A DNA stretch of 35,773 nt from Limosilactobacillus ingluviei DSM 15946 (GCF_001435775.1 NZ_AZFK01000038.1:1-35773); one strand, 5' to 3'. Counted from the first letter of the stretch, positions 12,346-21,097 are shown. The notes: generated by a model not told the origin, from the sequence alone. Made by a program: numbers and translations.

Positions 12346-12363
12346 AACCCCTTTGCTGGGGCT
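12346..12363 (-). terminator. Weak minus-strand hairpin
   Basis: AACCCC/GGGGCT with a 6-base loop; on the minus strand GGTGTTATTTTG follows. It could end a transcript antisense to the 12.4-12.6 kb region. Confidence 0.3.
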
Positions 12364-12521
12364 GATACATAACTTATAATTGATCATAGGTAAGAGATTG
12401 GGAAATAGCTAGCCCATGATCAAGCTTAGTGAATAGTTTAGTGACGGTGTCACCCCTCAACATTCCAAATTCCGGAGGTGATGACCTATGTACTACTTTG
12501 GAAAGGTTGGAGGTTCAGCGC

Positions 12522-12623
12522 GTGGCCCTACAGTGGGCGTTAGCTTTCTGGATCTTCTCGTGGGGCGTCAAAAACCTGGCGGAAGCATACCGGGTAACAA
12601 AAAACGCTAACCGAAAAGGCTAG
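12522..12623 (+). CDS. Possible 33-aa membrane peptide, type I toxin-like
   Basis: A GTG (12522) lies 8 bases after GGAGG and opens MALQWALAFWIFSWGVKNLA, followed by a basic tail ending NRKG. One hydrophobic helix plus a charged C-terminus is the usual plan of type I toxins. The stop is inside a hairpin (12604-12626). A second, 12-bp hairpin follows at 12657-12688; its loop region GAACCTCC is complementary to the GGAGGTTC ribosome-binding region. Neither strand shows a known Fst or Hol-Tox sequence. Longer in-frame readings from 12429 are possible but lack a start near a ribosome-binding site. Function is unproven. Confidence 0.4.
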   Translation: MALQWALAFWIFSWGVKNLAEAYRVTKNANRKG

Positions 12624-12626
12624 CGT
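12604..12626 (+). terminator. Hairpin overlapping the small-peptide stop
   Basis: ACGCTA (12604-12609) pairs with TAGCGT (12621-12626), with the TAG stop in the right arm. The tail GTTAACGTTT is only moderately T-rich. Confidence 0.4.
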
Positions 12627-12656
12627 GTTAACGTTTAACCGTCCAAATTCACGATT

Positions 12657-12688
12657 GAGGGTTGGGAGCCTGGAACCTCCTGGCCCTC
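12657..12688 (+). ncRNA. Strong RNA hairpin, possible ribosome-binding-site mask
   Basis: GAGGGTTGGGAG pairs along its full 12 bp (three G-U pairs) with CTCCTGGCCCTC around the loop CCTGGAAC. Part of it (GAACCTCC) can pair alternatively with GGAGGTTC at the small-peptide ribosome-binding site. The rest of 12624-12925 holds the lipoprotein promoter and leader only. Confidence 0.35.
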
Positions 12689-12782
12689 TTTACATATCAA
12701 GAATACCATTGGTGGAAGAATTTGTCACTAACTTCTATTCACAAAAACAAACATTCAATTTAGCGACATAACAGCTTTCAAA

Positions 12783-12810
12783 TTGACTTATATCTGCTAA
12801 AATTTATCTA
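12783..12810 (+). promoter_or_regulatory. Lipoprotein promoter
   Basis: -35 TTGACT (12783-12788), a 16-bp spacer, -10 TATCTA (12805-12810). The ~110-base leader includes an imperfect inverted repeat (CAACCTAC...GTAGGTGG, about 12825-12850). Confidence 0.5.
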
Positions 12811-12925
12811 CAAGTGGCAGACAACCTACCGGGCCTGTTGTAGGTGGTACACCAAGGCAGCAATGTTGGTAAGCATTAACAGCTAATTTGTATTTGTACA
12901 TAATGTTATTAGCGGGAGGATTAAT

Positions 12926-13366
12926 TTGAGGATGAAGAAACAATTATTAATTTTGGGGATTAGTGTCTTTTCTTGTATTGGTTTGGCAGCGTGTGGAAAT
13001 ACCGCTTCAAATGATACAGCTCACTCGGTACACTCAGCTTCAACGGAAAAGTCAACACATAAACATAAGCAACCCAAAACTGATCAAGCTGAAGGTTCGA
13101 CAAGTCAGCTTAGCTCAGCGACTACGGCCCAAGGGACAAATGATTCCGCAAGTACGCAAACCAGTGCAGCTTCTAGCAGCGATCGCGTTGTTATTGCTGG
13201 GCATAGTTTTCACCACGCTACTTTGGGCGGGAGTGATGTCTTGGTAGGTGATAATGGCGAAGGGGAGGTCGGTGAATGGTATGCGAATGATCCAGCAGCT
13301 CAAGCTGATCCGAACGTTAAAGCCCAACTAAGCTCAGTCTATCAGGATAATTCAAATCAAAATTAA
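12926..13366 (+). CDS. Secreted lipoprotein, 146 aa
   Basis: The TTG start (MRMKKQLLILGISVFSCIGL) is placed 6 bases after GGGAGG; the ATG two codons later is also possible. A lipobox LAAC near residues 20-23 predicts diacylglyceryl anchoring on the outer face of the membrane. A Ser/Thr/His/Lys-rich low-complexity linker (~25-85) leads to a short C-terminal segment (VVIAGHSFHHATLGG..., GEVGEWYANDPAAQAD). No enzymatic family is recognised. It is monocistronic, with its own promoter and a terminator at 13384. Confidence 0.75.
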   Translation: MRMKKQLLILGISVFSCIGLAACGNTASNDTAHSVHSASTEKSTHKHKQPKTDQAEGSTSQLSSATTAQGTNDSASTQTSAASSSDRVVIAGHSFHHATLGGSDVLVGDNGEGEVGEWYANDPAAQADPNVKAQLSSVYQDNSNQN

Positions 13367-13383
13367 ATTTTAACCAATTTAGC

Positions 13384-13405
13384 AGGCCGAAGAAGGCCTT
13401 TTTTT
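13384..13405 (+). terminator. Terminator after the lipoprotein gene
   Basis: AGGCC/GGCCT stem (13384-13388, 13395-13399) followed by seven T. Confidence 0.8.
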
Positions 13406-13436
13406 GTTGCTTGGTCAAGAGAACGCTTCCAAAAAT

Positions 13437-13453
13437 TGTAACAATCTTGTAAA
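13437..13453 (+). promoter_or_regulatory. WalR-type operator
   Basis: TGTAAC-AATCT-TGTAAA fits the WalR (YycF) consensus TGTWAH-N5-TGTWAH exactly. It lies about 85 bases before a secreted LysM-protein gene, a typical member of the WalRK cell-wall regulon. Confidence 0.65.
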
Positions 13454-13538
13454 ATAAGAATAGGAATAATAACACTAACTCCTGAGTAAAGATGTTTTTG
13501 AGGCCGCAATGGTTCGCTAATCTAAGGGAGTGAAGATC

Positions 13539-14690
13539 ATGAAAAAGCAAGTATTAGCGGCTGGTCTGCTGACGGCCGTGCTATTGACCCCAGTGGCGTT
13601 GCAAACCGTGCACGCTGCCAATTACCAATCCGTGGAAGAACAAGCTGATTTATCTAATTGGGTAGCCAATACGCCAGCCCAAATCAGTGCGAATATGAAC
13701 CGGCAAAAGATCGACTTGAACAACTTGCACGGGACCCGTTATGTCGTCCAGTGGGGCGATACCTTATCGCAGATTTCGGCTGTCACTGGGATCTCAGTGG
13801 CCAAGTTGGCGTACGATAATAACATTACCAACGTTGATTTGATTTACGTAGGCCAAGTTTTGATTTTAAATGCCACCGGAACGGTGCCAACCAGTTACCA
13901 ATACCAGGGGACCGGCCAGCAGGTCGCTTGTACCCACACCAATCTAAACTTGAACGTCAAGCAGGTTAACTTTGTGGTCAATCTTGTTAACCAAAAAGAT
14001 ACGCAGACACCGAAAGCCGGTGACCCGGCAGCCGATGAGGATCTAGCAGACAAGGATACGGAAACCACTGACTCGGCGGCAACTGAAGAAACTGTTTCAG
14101 AAACCAGCAGTGAAACGACCAGCGACACGGCGACGACCAGTACCACAGGCGAAACGGCCGACGATAGTTCCACGAAGGTCAGCCGGGCCAAGGCCAGTGA
14201 GGAGGGTGATCAGACAGATGAATCAGTCACCAAGGATGAGGCAAGCGATGACGAAAACGCTACGTCCGCCACGACTGCCAGCAGTGAAAGCGAAGGCGAG
14301 AGTGAAAGTGACGCAGTTAGTTCCACACCGGGGCACAAGATGATGAAGCAGGCCGAATACGTCAAGGAAACGATTGATTACCTACAAAATGACTTAGAAG
14401 AACAGGGGATTGATATCACTTTACAAAAGGACACCAAGGGGATGCCAAAGAGCAAGAAGCACTACAAGCACGTCAAGGTGGACATTGGCGGCATTTCCAA
14501 TGATCCCGCCCGCAAGTACTCCCACGAACAAGTCGAAGATCAAGCCGCGGATCTGAAATGGTGGATTCCATACAAACTGAACTTCAGTAATTTTGATAAG
14601 CTGGCGATCCACTACCAGCACGTGGCGATCCTCTACCAACACGATGAGGAAGACAATAAGACTTACTACGACGTTTACGCTTGGGAATAA
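13539..14690 (+). CDS. Secreted LysM-domain protein, 383 aa
   Basis: The start MKKQVLAAGLLTAVLLTPVA is 8 bases after GGGAG. A Sec signal peptide ends at VHA-AN (~residue 28). One LysM domain (YVVQWGDTLSQISAVTG...LIYVGQVLIL, about 65-108) binds peptidoglycan. A long acidic Ser/Thr/Glu-rich linker (~150-265) follows, then a C-terminal domain of about 115 residues (KMMKQAEYVKETIDYL..., YYDVYAWE). That last domain has no recognised catalytic motif. It acts outside the cell at the wall. The preceding WalR-type box suggests wall-stress control. The next gene starts 18 bases after the stop and may be co-transcribed. Confidence 0.8.
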   Translation: MKKQVLAAGLLTAVLLTPVALQTVHAANYQSVEEQADLSNWVANTPAQISANMNRQKIDLNNLHGTRYVVQWGDTLSQISAVTGISVAKLAYDNNITNVDLIYVGQVLILNATGTVPTSYQYQGTGQQVACTHTNLNLNVKQVNFVVNLVNQKDTQTPKAGDPAADEDLADKDTETTDSAATEETVSETSSETTSDTATTSTTGETADDSSTKVSRAKASEEGDQTDESVTKDEASDDENATSATTASSESEGESESDAVSSTPGHKMMKQAEYVKETIDYLQNDLEEQGIDITLQKDTKGMPKSKKHYKHVKVDIGGISNDPARKYSHEQVEDQAADLKWWIPYKLNFSNFDKLAIHYQHVAILYQHDEEDNKTYYDVYAWE

Positions 14691-14708
14691 GCCAGTGGGG
14701 GTGAGGAA

Positions 14709-15173
14709 ATGAAAAAGAAATCAGTGCTCTTAACCTTCCTGGTGGTGCTCATCGTGGCGTTGGGCGGCTTTGGCTTTTATGCCACCCACGCGGTCAGTGG
14801 CGCAGTACCGGGTCATGTGTACAAGTACCAAGGGGTTAATAAGGTCGGCACGGCCTACATCGCTTTTTCGGCCAATAGCGACCGGGCGGTGGTGACCCAC
14901 TCCAAGCAAACGGCCCTGGCTGCCGATCAAGATCCGACCGCTTTTGATAGGGCCTACCAAAAGACCAGCCAGCAGGGGCGGTGGACCTACAAGGCCAGTG
15001 GCTCGCATTTGACCTTGGCAATGGTCAAAGACAATGCCGCGTCCCAGTGGCAATACAATTGGGTGACGGTTTTTGGCAGCAAGATTTATGCGCCAAGTTT
15101 TACTTATCAGATTAACAACGCCGGGCAGGGGGTTAGCCATAAAATGACCAGCTTCACCCGGCTAGATCAATAA
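14709..15173 (+). CDS. Membrane-anchored extracellular protein, 154 aa
   Basis: ATG after GGGGGTGAGG. One N-terminal hydrophobic helix (LLTFLVVLIVALGGFGFYA, ~7-25) anchors or exports the protein. The remaining beta-rich domain (VYKYQGVNKVGTAYIAF..., WTYKASGSHLTL) resembles small extracytoplasmic proteins annotated only as hypothetical in lactobacilli. No catalytic motif is seen. It probably shares a transcript with the LysM gene 18 bases upstream. Confidence 0.75.
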   Translation: MKKKSVLLTFLVVLIVALGGFGFYATHAVSGAVPGHVYKYQGVNKVGTAYIAFSANSDRAVVTHSKQTALAADQDPTAFDRAYQKTSQQGRWTYKASGSHLTLAMVKDNAASQWQYNWVTVFGSKIYAPSFTYQINNAGQGVSHKMTSFTRLDQ

Positions 15174-15202
15174 GTAATTTGGCAAATTTTCAATCATCGT
15201 TC

Positions 15203-15231
15203 TTTAGCTTTCGCATATCCTTTGCTATACT
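15203..15231 (+). promoter_or_regulatory. tpx promoter
   Basis: -10 TATACT (15226-15231) with a weak -35 TTTAGC (15203-15208) at 17 bp. Confidence 0.45.
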
Positions 15232-15275
15232 AAGGACATGCGATGTTAAGCAACAATGAGAAGGAGGCAACAATC

Positions 15276-15770
15276 GTGGAAGTTACGATTAATGGTGAAG
15301 TCCGCAGTTTGGTCGGCAATCCGCCGGCCGTCGGGGAAGAAATGCCCCACTTTAAGGTGTTTGACAAGAATGATGAAAAGATCAAGACCCGCTTCTTGTT
15401 CGGCAAACCAACGCTGATCAGCGTGGTGCCTGACATTAATACGTCGGTTTGCAGCATTCAAACCAAGAAATTTAATGAAGAAGTCGACAAGTACACTGGG
15501 GCCAACTTCCTGACGGTCTCGACAAACACGATTGCCGACCAACAAAAGTGGTGTGCCGCCGAAAATGTGGAACACATGCAATTGGTATCCGACCACGAAG
15601 AATCCTTCGGGTACGCCTTGAAGCTGTTGATTCCAGAAGAAGGGATCCTGGCCCGGTCCGTTTGGGTTATGGACGCGGAAGGGAAGATTACCTACCGGGA
15701 AATCTGCCCGGAAATCGTGGCCGAACCAGACTACGACGCGGCGATTGCAGCTTTAAAGCAACTCCTGTAA
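15276..15770 (+). CDS. tpx: Thiol peroxidase (Tpx family)
   Basis: The GTG start at 15276 follows AAGGAGG by 9 bases and gives 164 residues; the upstream ATG would add an unneeded 11. A peroxiredoxin that reduces H2O2 and organic peroxides in the cytosol using thioredoxin. The peroxidatic Cys is C59 in NTSVCSIQT (Tpx type xTPVCSxQT; here Thr-Ser replaces Thr-Pro). The resolving Cys is C93 (DQQKWCAAEN). Family N-terminus LVGNPPAVGEEMPHF and C-terminal motif EICPEIVAEPDYDAAI are present. Length is normal. The transcript ends at 15801-15836. The Pro-to-Ser change next to the active Cys is unusual and could tune activity. Confidence 0.9.
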   Translation: MEVTINGEVRSLVGNPPAVGEEMPHFKVFDKNDEKIKTRFLFGKPTLISVVPDINTSVCSIQTKKFNEEVDKYTGANFLTVSTNTIADQQKWCAAENVEHMQLVSDHEESFGYALKLLIPEEGILARSVWVMDAEGKITYREICPEIVAEPDYDAAIAALKQLL

Positions 15771-15800
15771 CAATCACAGTCAACTAAAAATATCCTTGCG

Positions 15801-15836
15801 CCCCCGCGGCTAGCTTTGCTGGTCGTGGGGGTTTTT
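15801..15836 (+). terminator. tpx terminator
   Basis: CCCCCGCG (15801-15808) pairs with CGTGGGGG (15824-15831), then five T. Confidence 0.8.
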
Positions 15837-15935
15837 GTACCCAAATTTAAGGTTTTAGACAACAAGATAGCATTGACCAGCTTTTTAGATTTAGTAGGGG
15901 TAGGGATAGCTCAAAAAAAGCCGATCGTTTGCCCC

Positions 15936-15964
15936 TTGACGCTCCTTAAGCATTAGCGTATCAT
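15936..15964 (+). promoter_or_regulatory. valS promoter
   Basis: -35 TTGACG (15936-15941), a 17-bp spacer, -10 TATCAT (15959-15964), placed just before the T-box leader. 15837-15935 shows no gene. Confidence 0.65.
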
Positions 15965-15970
15965 AAACCT

Positions 15971-16202
15971 ACGTTAAGCGATGACCAAGAGCCTTTTAGC
16001 AAGCGGCTGGCAGCGAGGGTCCGCCTGGTGAAAAGGACCTCAGCCAAGGCTAAAAGGGTAGCTTGCGAGCAAGCCTTCTGAATCCAGTAGGAAGGTTCGG
16101 TTCATTTACCGTTATCAAATGGTCAAGTGGGGATGGTTTGCCCATCCCAAATTAGGTGGTACCGCGAGCAGTCTCGTCCTATGTTTAGGACGGGACTTTT
16201 TT
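15971..16202 (+). promoter_or_regulatory. T-box leader controlling valS
   Basis: The leader has a long stem I (CCTTTTAGC at about 15992 pairs with GCTAAAAGG). GTA follows the 3' arm and is the probable Val specifier; the base helix is AAGC/GCTT. The T-box AGGTGGTACCGCGA is at 16154-16167; its UGGU bulge fits a tRNA ending in ACCA, as expected for tRNA-Val. The terminator GTCTCGTCCTA/TAGGACGGGAC (16171-16181, 16186-16196) ends with six T. Uncharged tRNA-Val should favour the antiterminator and valS read-through. Confidence 0.85.
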
Positions 16203-16262
16203 ATTTGCGCCCGCCCCTTGGCATCGCCCTTTTTTTCAGTGACCACTAAGGAGGAAAACACC

Positions 16263-18914
16263 ATGGCAAAAGATATGCCAACCAAATACGAACCCGCCGG
16301 CGTGGAAGCCGGCCGTTACCAGTGGTGGATTGACAACGGCTACTTCAAGCCGTCTGGCGACAAAAAAGCCCACCCGTACTCGATCGTCATCCCGCCGCCG
16401 AACGTGACCGGGAAGTTGCACTTAGGCCACGCCTGGGACACGACCTTACAAGATATGATTATCCGCCAAAAGCGGATGCAGGGCTATGACGTCTTGTGGC
16501 TGCCGGGGATGGACCACGCCGGGATTGCGACCCAAGCCAAGGTGGAAGCCCGTTTGCGCAAGCAAGGGGTTTCGCGCTACGACCTGGGCCGCGAAAAGTT
16601 TATCCAACAAGTTTGGGACTGGAAGGGTGAATACGGCGACATTATTCACCAACAATGGGCCAAGCTGGGGATTTCCGTCGACTACGACCGCGAACGCTTT
16701 ACCTTAGACGAAGGGTTAAACAAGGCGGTCCGCAAGGTCTTCGTTGACCTCTACAAGAAAGGCCTGATCTACCGTGGGACCTACATTATCAACTGGGACC
16801 CGCAAGCCCGGACCGCCCTGTCTGACATCGAAGTAATCCACAAGGATGACGAAGGGGCTTTCTACTACGTGAAGTACCCCTTTACCGACGGGACGACTTT
16901 TGAAGGCAAGGACTACATCGAAATCGCCACGACCCGGCCAGAAACGATGTTTGGGGACGAAGCGATCGCTGTTAACCCCAATGACGAACGCTACCAAGCC
17001 TTGATCGGCAAGCACGTCAAGGTACCGTTGGTCGATCGCGAAGTGGAAATCATTGCGGACGACTACGTAACGCCGGACTTCGGGACGGGGATGGTAAAGA
17101 TCACCCCAGCCCACGACCCGAACGACTTTAAGGTCGGCAAGCGCCACAACCTGCCGGAACTCAACACGATGAACGAAGACGCGACGATGAATGCCAACGC
17201 CGGCAAGTACGAAGGGCTGGACCGCTTCGAAGCCCGCAAGGCGATCGTAGCTGACTTAAAGGACCAGGGCTACCTGCTGCGTGAAAAGCCAATTGTCCAC
17301 TCCGTTGGGCACTCCGAACGGACCGGGGTCCAAGTTGAAGCCCGGCTGTCGACCCAGTGGTTCGTGAAGATGAAGCCGCTGGCCGAACAAGCCTTGGCCA
17401 ACCAGAAGACGGCCGACCGGGTTGAATTCGTCCCAGAACGCTTTGAAAACACCTACACCCAATGGATGGAAAACATCCACGACTGGGTCATTTCCCGCCA
17501 ACTCTGGTGGGGACACCGGATTCCGGCTTGGTACCACAAGCAAACCGGCGAAATGTACGTGGGCGAAGAAGCGCCGAAGGACATTGAAAATTGGGAACAA
17601 GACAAGGACGTCTTGGACACTTGGTTCTCCAGTGCCCTCTGGCCGTTCTCCACGATGGGCTGGCCGGATACGGACGCCGCCGACTTCAAGCGCTACTTTC
17701 CAACCAACACCCTGGTGACCGGGTATGACATTATCTTCTTCTGGGTTTCGCGGATGATCTTCCAATCGCTGGAATTCACGGGTAAGGCACCGTTTAAGCA
17801 CGTCCTTTTGCACGGCCTGATCCGGGACGAACAAGGGCGCAAGATGTCCAAGTCGCTGGGGAACGGGATCGACCCGATGGACGTAATTGAAAAGTACGGG
17901 GTCGACGCCTTGCGCTGGTTCTTGATTACCGGGTCGACGCCGGGCCAAGACATTCGCTTCTCCTACAAGAAGATGGATGCGGCGTGGAACTTCATTAACA
18001 AGATCTGGAACGCCAGCCGGTACGTGATTATGAACTTGGGTGACATGGCTGCGCCACAACTGCCAAGCGCTGACAAGTGGGACTTGGCTGATCAATGGAT
18101 CTTAAGCCGCTTGAATGCGACGGTCGCCCAAGTCAGCGATCAATTCGAGAAGTTCGAATTTGGGGAAGCTGGCCGGGCCCTGTACAACTTCATTTGGAAC
18201 GACTTCTGTGACTGGTACATTGAAATGACCAAGGAGAAGTTGACCAACGGGACGGCTGAAGAACAGGCCAACACCAAGAACATCCTGGGCTACGTCCTGG
18301 ACCAAATCCTGAAGTTGATGCACCCAATTATGCCGTTTGTGACGGAAAAGCTGTGGCAAGCGATGCCACACGATGGTGACTCAATCATGGTGGCGGCTTA
18401 CCCAACGGTAAACGACCAATTGGCCAACCCAACGGCGGAGACCAAGATGGACGACCTGATTGCCTTGATCAAGGCGGTCCGGCAAATCCGTAACGACGCC
18501 GGGGCGCCAATGTCCAAGCCGGTCAACATGTTGATCAAGGTGGACAATGATGAGATCAAGACGATCTTTGAAACTAACCGTGATTACATCGATCGCTTCT
18601 GCCACCCGGCTGAATTGACGATTGCAAAGGACCTGACGGCACCGAAGCTGGCCATGTCCGGGATCTTAGCTGGGGCGACGGTCTACATCCCAATGGCGGA
18701 ATTAGTGGACTTGGCCGAAGAAAAGGCGAAGGTCGAAAAGGAAATCAAGAAGCTGGAACAAGAAGTGATGCGCTCCGAAAAGAAGCTGGGCAACGAAAAG
18801 TTTGTTGCCAATGCGCCAGCGGCTGTGGTGGAAGAAGAACGCCAAAAGGCCGTGGAATGGCAACAAAAGCTGACGGCAGCCAAGGAACGGCTGGCCTCCT
18901 TAGCTGAAGCCTAA
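16263..18914 (+). CDS. valS: Valyl-tRNA synthetase
   Basis: 883 residues starting [17 protein letters not shown] behind AAGGAGGAAAACACC; the longer frame reads through the T-box terminator and is not real. Class I synthetase that charges tRNA-Val with valine and edits misactivated threonine in a CP1 domain. HIGH-type motif HLGH (53-56, in [10 protein letters not shown]), editing-domain stretch [15 protein letters not shown] in [14 protein letters not shown] (~527), anticodon-binding helical domain, and a C-terminal coiled-coil arm ([19 protein letters not shown]...). Length is standard. Cytoplasmic, essential. Controlled by the upstream T-box. Confidence 0.98.
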   Translation: MAKDMPTKYEPAGVEAGRYQWWIDNGYFKPSGDKKAHPYSIVIPPPNVTGKLHLGHAWDTTLQDMIIRQKRMQGYDVLWLPGMDHAGIATQAKVEARLRKQGVSRYDLGREKFIQQVWDWKGEYGDIIHQQWAKLGISVDYDRERFTLDEGLNKAVRKVFVDLYKKGLIYRGTYIINWDPQARTALSDIEVIHKDDEGAFYYVKYPFTDGTTFEGKDYIEIATTRPETMFGDEAIAVNPNDERYQALIGKHVKVPLVDREVEIIADDYVTPDFGTGMVKITPAHDPNDFKVGKRHNLPELNTMNEDATMNANAGKYEGLDRFEARKAIVADLKDQGYLLREKPIVHSVGHSERTGVQVEARLSTQWFVKMKPLAEQALANQKTADRVEFVPERFENTYTQWMENIHDWVISRQLWWGHRIPAWYHKQTGEMYVGEEAPKDIENWEQDKDVLDTWFSSALWPFSTMGWPDTDAADFKRYFPTNTLVTGYDIIFFWVSRMIFQSLEFTGKAPFKHVLLHGLIRDEQGRKMSKSLGNGIDPMDVIEKYGVDALRWFLITGSTPGQDIRFSYKKMDAAWNFINKIWNASRYVIMNLGDMAAPQLPSADKWDLADQWILSRLNATVAQVSDQFEKFEFGEAGRALYNFIWNDFCDWYIEMTKEKLTNGTAEEQANTKNILGYVLDQILKLMHPIMPFVTEKLWQAMPHDGDSIMVAAYPTVNDQLANPTAETKMDDLIALIKAVRQIRNDAGAPMSKPVNMLIKVDNDEIKTIFETNRDYIDRFCHPAELTIAKDLTAPKLAMSGILAGATVYIPMAELVDLAEEKAKVEKEIKKLEQEVMRSEKKLGNEKFVANAPAAVVEEERQKAVEWQQKLTAAKERLASLAEA

Positions 18915-18928
18915 GCACCACGATTAAG

Positions 18929-18952
18929 AGCTGGGGGAAGCCCCAGCTTTTT
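18929..18952 (+). terminator. valS terminator
   Basis: AGCTGGGG (18929-18936) pairs with CCCCAGCT (18941-18948), loop GAAG, T-run. folC begins 33 bases later, so some read-through is possible. Confidence 0.85.
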
Positions 18953-18984
18953 CTACATATTTAAATACAGAGAGGAAAATACCG

Positions 18985-20301
18985 ATGTCAATTGAAACTT
19001 ACGCCGATGCCTTAGCCTTTATCCATGGTCGCCCGCGGGTCAAAAAGCAGCCGACCTTAGCCCGGATGCGGGATTTTTTGGCGGCCCTGGGGCACCCGGA
19101 AGCCGGCCAAACCTATTTGCACGTGACCGGGACCAATGGCAAGGGCTCGGTGGTGGCGATGAGCGCGGCGATGCTGGCGGCCAGTGGCCTGACGGTCGGC
19201 ACCTTTACCTCGCCGTTTATTACCCGTTTTAACGAACGGATTGCAATTAACGACCAGCCAATCAGTGACGCGGATTTGGTTAAGTACACCCAACAAGTCG
19301 CGCCGATCGTGGCGGCCATGGACGCCAGCCGGCCCGAAGGGGGACCGTTGGAATTTGAGGTGGACTTAGCCATTGCCCTTTTGTATTTTCAGGCCCAGGC
19401 CCCGGACGTTGTGATTTTAGAAGTTGGGATCGGGGGACGGTGGGACTACACCAACGTGATTGATCCGGTTGCTGCGGCGATCGTAACGGTCGGCTATGAT
19501 CATATGGCCCTCCTGGGGTCAACCCTGACGGAAATCGCGACCCATAAGGCCGGTATTATCAAGTCCCACCGGCCGGTCGTCGTTGGCCAGCTGCCGGTGG
19601 AAGCCATGGCGGTGGTTGAGCAAACAGCTCAGCAGTTAGCTAGCCCGCTCTTGCGGTTGGGCCAGGAGTTTCACGCCCGGTCCGGCCAGCCGGGCGCTTT
19701 ATTCGGTCAGCTGCAGTTCCAGGGGCCGGATGTACCGTCTTTGACGGCTGCGCTGGGTTTGGCCGGGGAATACCAGGTCCAAAACGCCGCAGTGGCCGTG
19801 CAGTTGGTGACGACGTACCTGACGGCCCAGCATTTGCCAATTGACCCCCGGGCCCTCAAGACCGGGTTAGCCCAAGTTCAGTGGCCGGGCCGCTTGGAGG
19901 TGGTCAATAATGAACCCCTGATGCTCTTGGACGGGGCACATAATCTACCGGGGGTGCAGGCCTTGGTCCAGACCTTGCAAACCGATTTGGCCGACCGGGA
20001 AATTTACCTGCTGGTGGGGATTTTAGCGGATAAACAAGCAGAATTGATGTTAGGCGAGTTGGCTAGTTTGAAAAACGTCCACCTGTATTTGACCCACTTT
20101 GCAGGTCCGAGCCAGCAGCGGCCGAGTGCTGACTTGGCTGATTTAATGTCGGACATTCCGACCCGTTATCCAGTTCACCAAGCGCCGGACTGGCAAACCG
20201 GACTTTATGAAATTAGCCAAACTATGTCAGCAGACGAAATAATCTTAATTACTGGGTCGCTATATTTCGTCTCCGAGGTGCGAAACTTTTTGAAAGATTA
20301 A
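18985..20301 (+). CDS. folC: Folylpolyglutamate/dihydrofolate synthase
   Basis: 438 residues, ATG behind GAGAGGAAAATACCG. Mur-ligase-like fold that adds glutamate to folates (and possibly dihydropteroate) using ATP. P-loop GTNGKGS (49-55) inside YLHVTGTNGKGS; TFTSPFITRFNERI omega-loop region; EVGIGGRWDYTNVI (Mg/ATP site); C-terminal ligase domain with LLDGAHN and GILADKQ. Normal family length. Located between valS and radC, a common order in lactobacilli (from memory). Whether it also has dihydrofolate synthase activity cannot be told here. Confidence 0.95.
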   Translation: MSIETYADALAFIHGRPRVKKQPTLARMRDFLAALGHPEAGQTYLHVTGTNGKGSVVAMSAAMLAASGLTVGTFTSPFITRFNERIAINDQPISDADLVKYTQQVAPIVAAMDASRPEGGPLEFEVDLAIALLYFQAQAPDVVILEVGIGGRWDYTNVIDPVAAAIVTVGYDHMALLGSTLTEIATHKAGIIKSHRPVVVGQLPVEAMAVVEQTAQQLASPLLRLGQEFHARSGQPGALFGQLQFQGPDVPSLTAALGLAGEYQVQNAAVAVQLVTTYLTAQHLPIDPRALKTGLAQVQWPGRLEVVNNEPLMLLDGAHNLPGVQALVQTLQTDLADREIYLLVGILADKQAELMLGELASLKNVHLYLTHFAGPSQQRPSADLADLMSDIPTRYPVHQAPDWQTGLYEISQTMSADEIILITGSLYFVSEVRNFLKD

Positions 20302-20309
20302 GCACAATA

Positions 20310-20355
20310 AATTCACCCTTTTCGCGTATATAAAGAGTAAAGGGGGAATTTTTTT
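20310..20355 (+). terminator. folC terminator overlapping the radC ribosome-binding site
   Basis: AATTCACCCTTT (20310-20321) pairs with AAAGGGGGAATT (20339-20350), one mismatch, then T7 running directly into the radC ATG. The only radC Shine-Dalgarno (AAAGGGGG) is buried in the right arm. Confidence 0.7.
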
Positions 20356-20988
20356 ATGATTACACGTTTAGATCGGCCGGAAGCGGAATTGAAGTACCGC
20401 TCTTTGATCAAAGGGGCCTTGTATGATCAACCAGAATTATGTGCCTGGTGGCTGAAGCAGGTCCCAACGCCGGCGGCCTTTCGCAATTTGTCGGTCAACA
20501 AACGCAATCAGTTGGCTAACCATGACTTAGTCCATTTAGCACCGATGCTGTCGGCGATCGAAGCCGGGGAAGTGATTGTTAAAAGTCCGCGGGAATACTG
20601 GGGACAAGCCTACTCCAGTCAGCTGATTGGCCAGGATTTGATTGATTATTTTGCCGGCTGTGAGCAAGAGCAAGTCGCCTTGCTGTGTACCGATGTGCAC
20701 AACGACATTATTCAGTTTCAGATCTTATTTGCCGGGGGAACCAGCGAATGTGCCTTGTACCCCGATCAAATCCTGCGCCACGCCCTGCAAAACTGCGCCA
20801 GTGGCATTATCTTGGCTCATAATCACCCAACGGGGTTGCCCAAGCCGTCCTCGGCTGACCAGCGCTTTTGTGAGCGAATGGAGCACGCCGGTCGCCTGGT
20901 GGGGATCCCCCTCTTGGATTTTTTGGTAATTGGCAATACGGACTATCATTCCTGGCGGGAAAACCAAACCGCGGGTGAAATTGAGTAA
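20356..20988 (+). CDS. radC: RadC-family JAMM/MPN protein
   Basis: 210 residues. The N-terminal ~85 residues correspond to the degenerate helix-hairpin-helix region. The C-terminal MPN domain carries the JAMM zinc signature HNHPTGLPKPSSAD (from ~155), matching HxH-x7-S-x2-D, plus a preceding acidic residue in LLCTDVHND. Once linked to DNA repair, the biochemical role of RadC is unsettled; related domains are metalloproteases or nucleases. The ATG abuts the terminator T-run, and its Shine-Dalgarno lies in the hairpin arm. It precedes mreB, the usual lactobacillar order. Slightly short compared with ~225-residue homologues, mainly at the N-terminus. Confidence 0.9.
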   Translation: MITRLDRPEAELKYRSLIKGALYDQPELCAWWLKQVPTPAAFRNLSVNKRNQLANHDLVHLAPMLSAIEAGEVIVKSPREYWGQAYSSQLIGQDLIDYFAGCEQEQVALLCTDVHNDIIQFQILFAGGTSECALYPDQILRHALQNCASGIILAHNHPTGLPKPSSADQRFCERMEHAGRLVGIPLLDFLVIGNTDYHSWRENQTAGEIE

Positions 20989-21088
20989 AAGTTTGCAATC
21001 TGGTTAAAAAATGCTAAAGCTGGCGATTCGTCCTATCTTTCTACCATAAGTTGGTGTATCATAATGAACTGTTAGAATGCGTGAGATA

Positions 21089-21097
21089 TGGTATAAT
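21089..21097 (+). promoter_or_regulatory. mreB promoter, extended -10
   Basis: TGGTATAAT is an extended -10 (TATAAT at 21092-21097); no strong -35 is seen. It lies about 50 bases before the mreB start. Confidence 0.6.

Noticed and set aside
16119-16262. N-terminal extension of the valS frame
   Set aside because: It runs through the T-box and terminator hairpin; the strong ribosome-binding site and family start are at 16263.
16716-18605. Several long minus-strand open frames inside valS (up to 279 residues)
   Set aside because: Antisense shadows of a GC-rich, codon-biased gene; none has a ribosome-binding site or family features.
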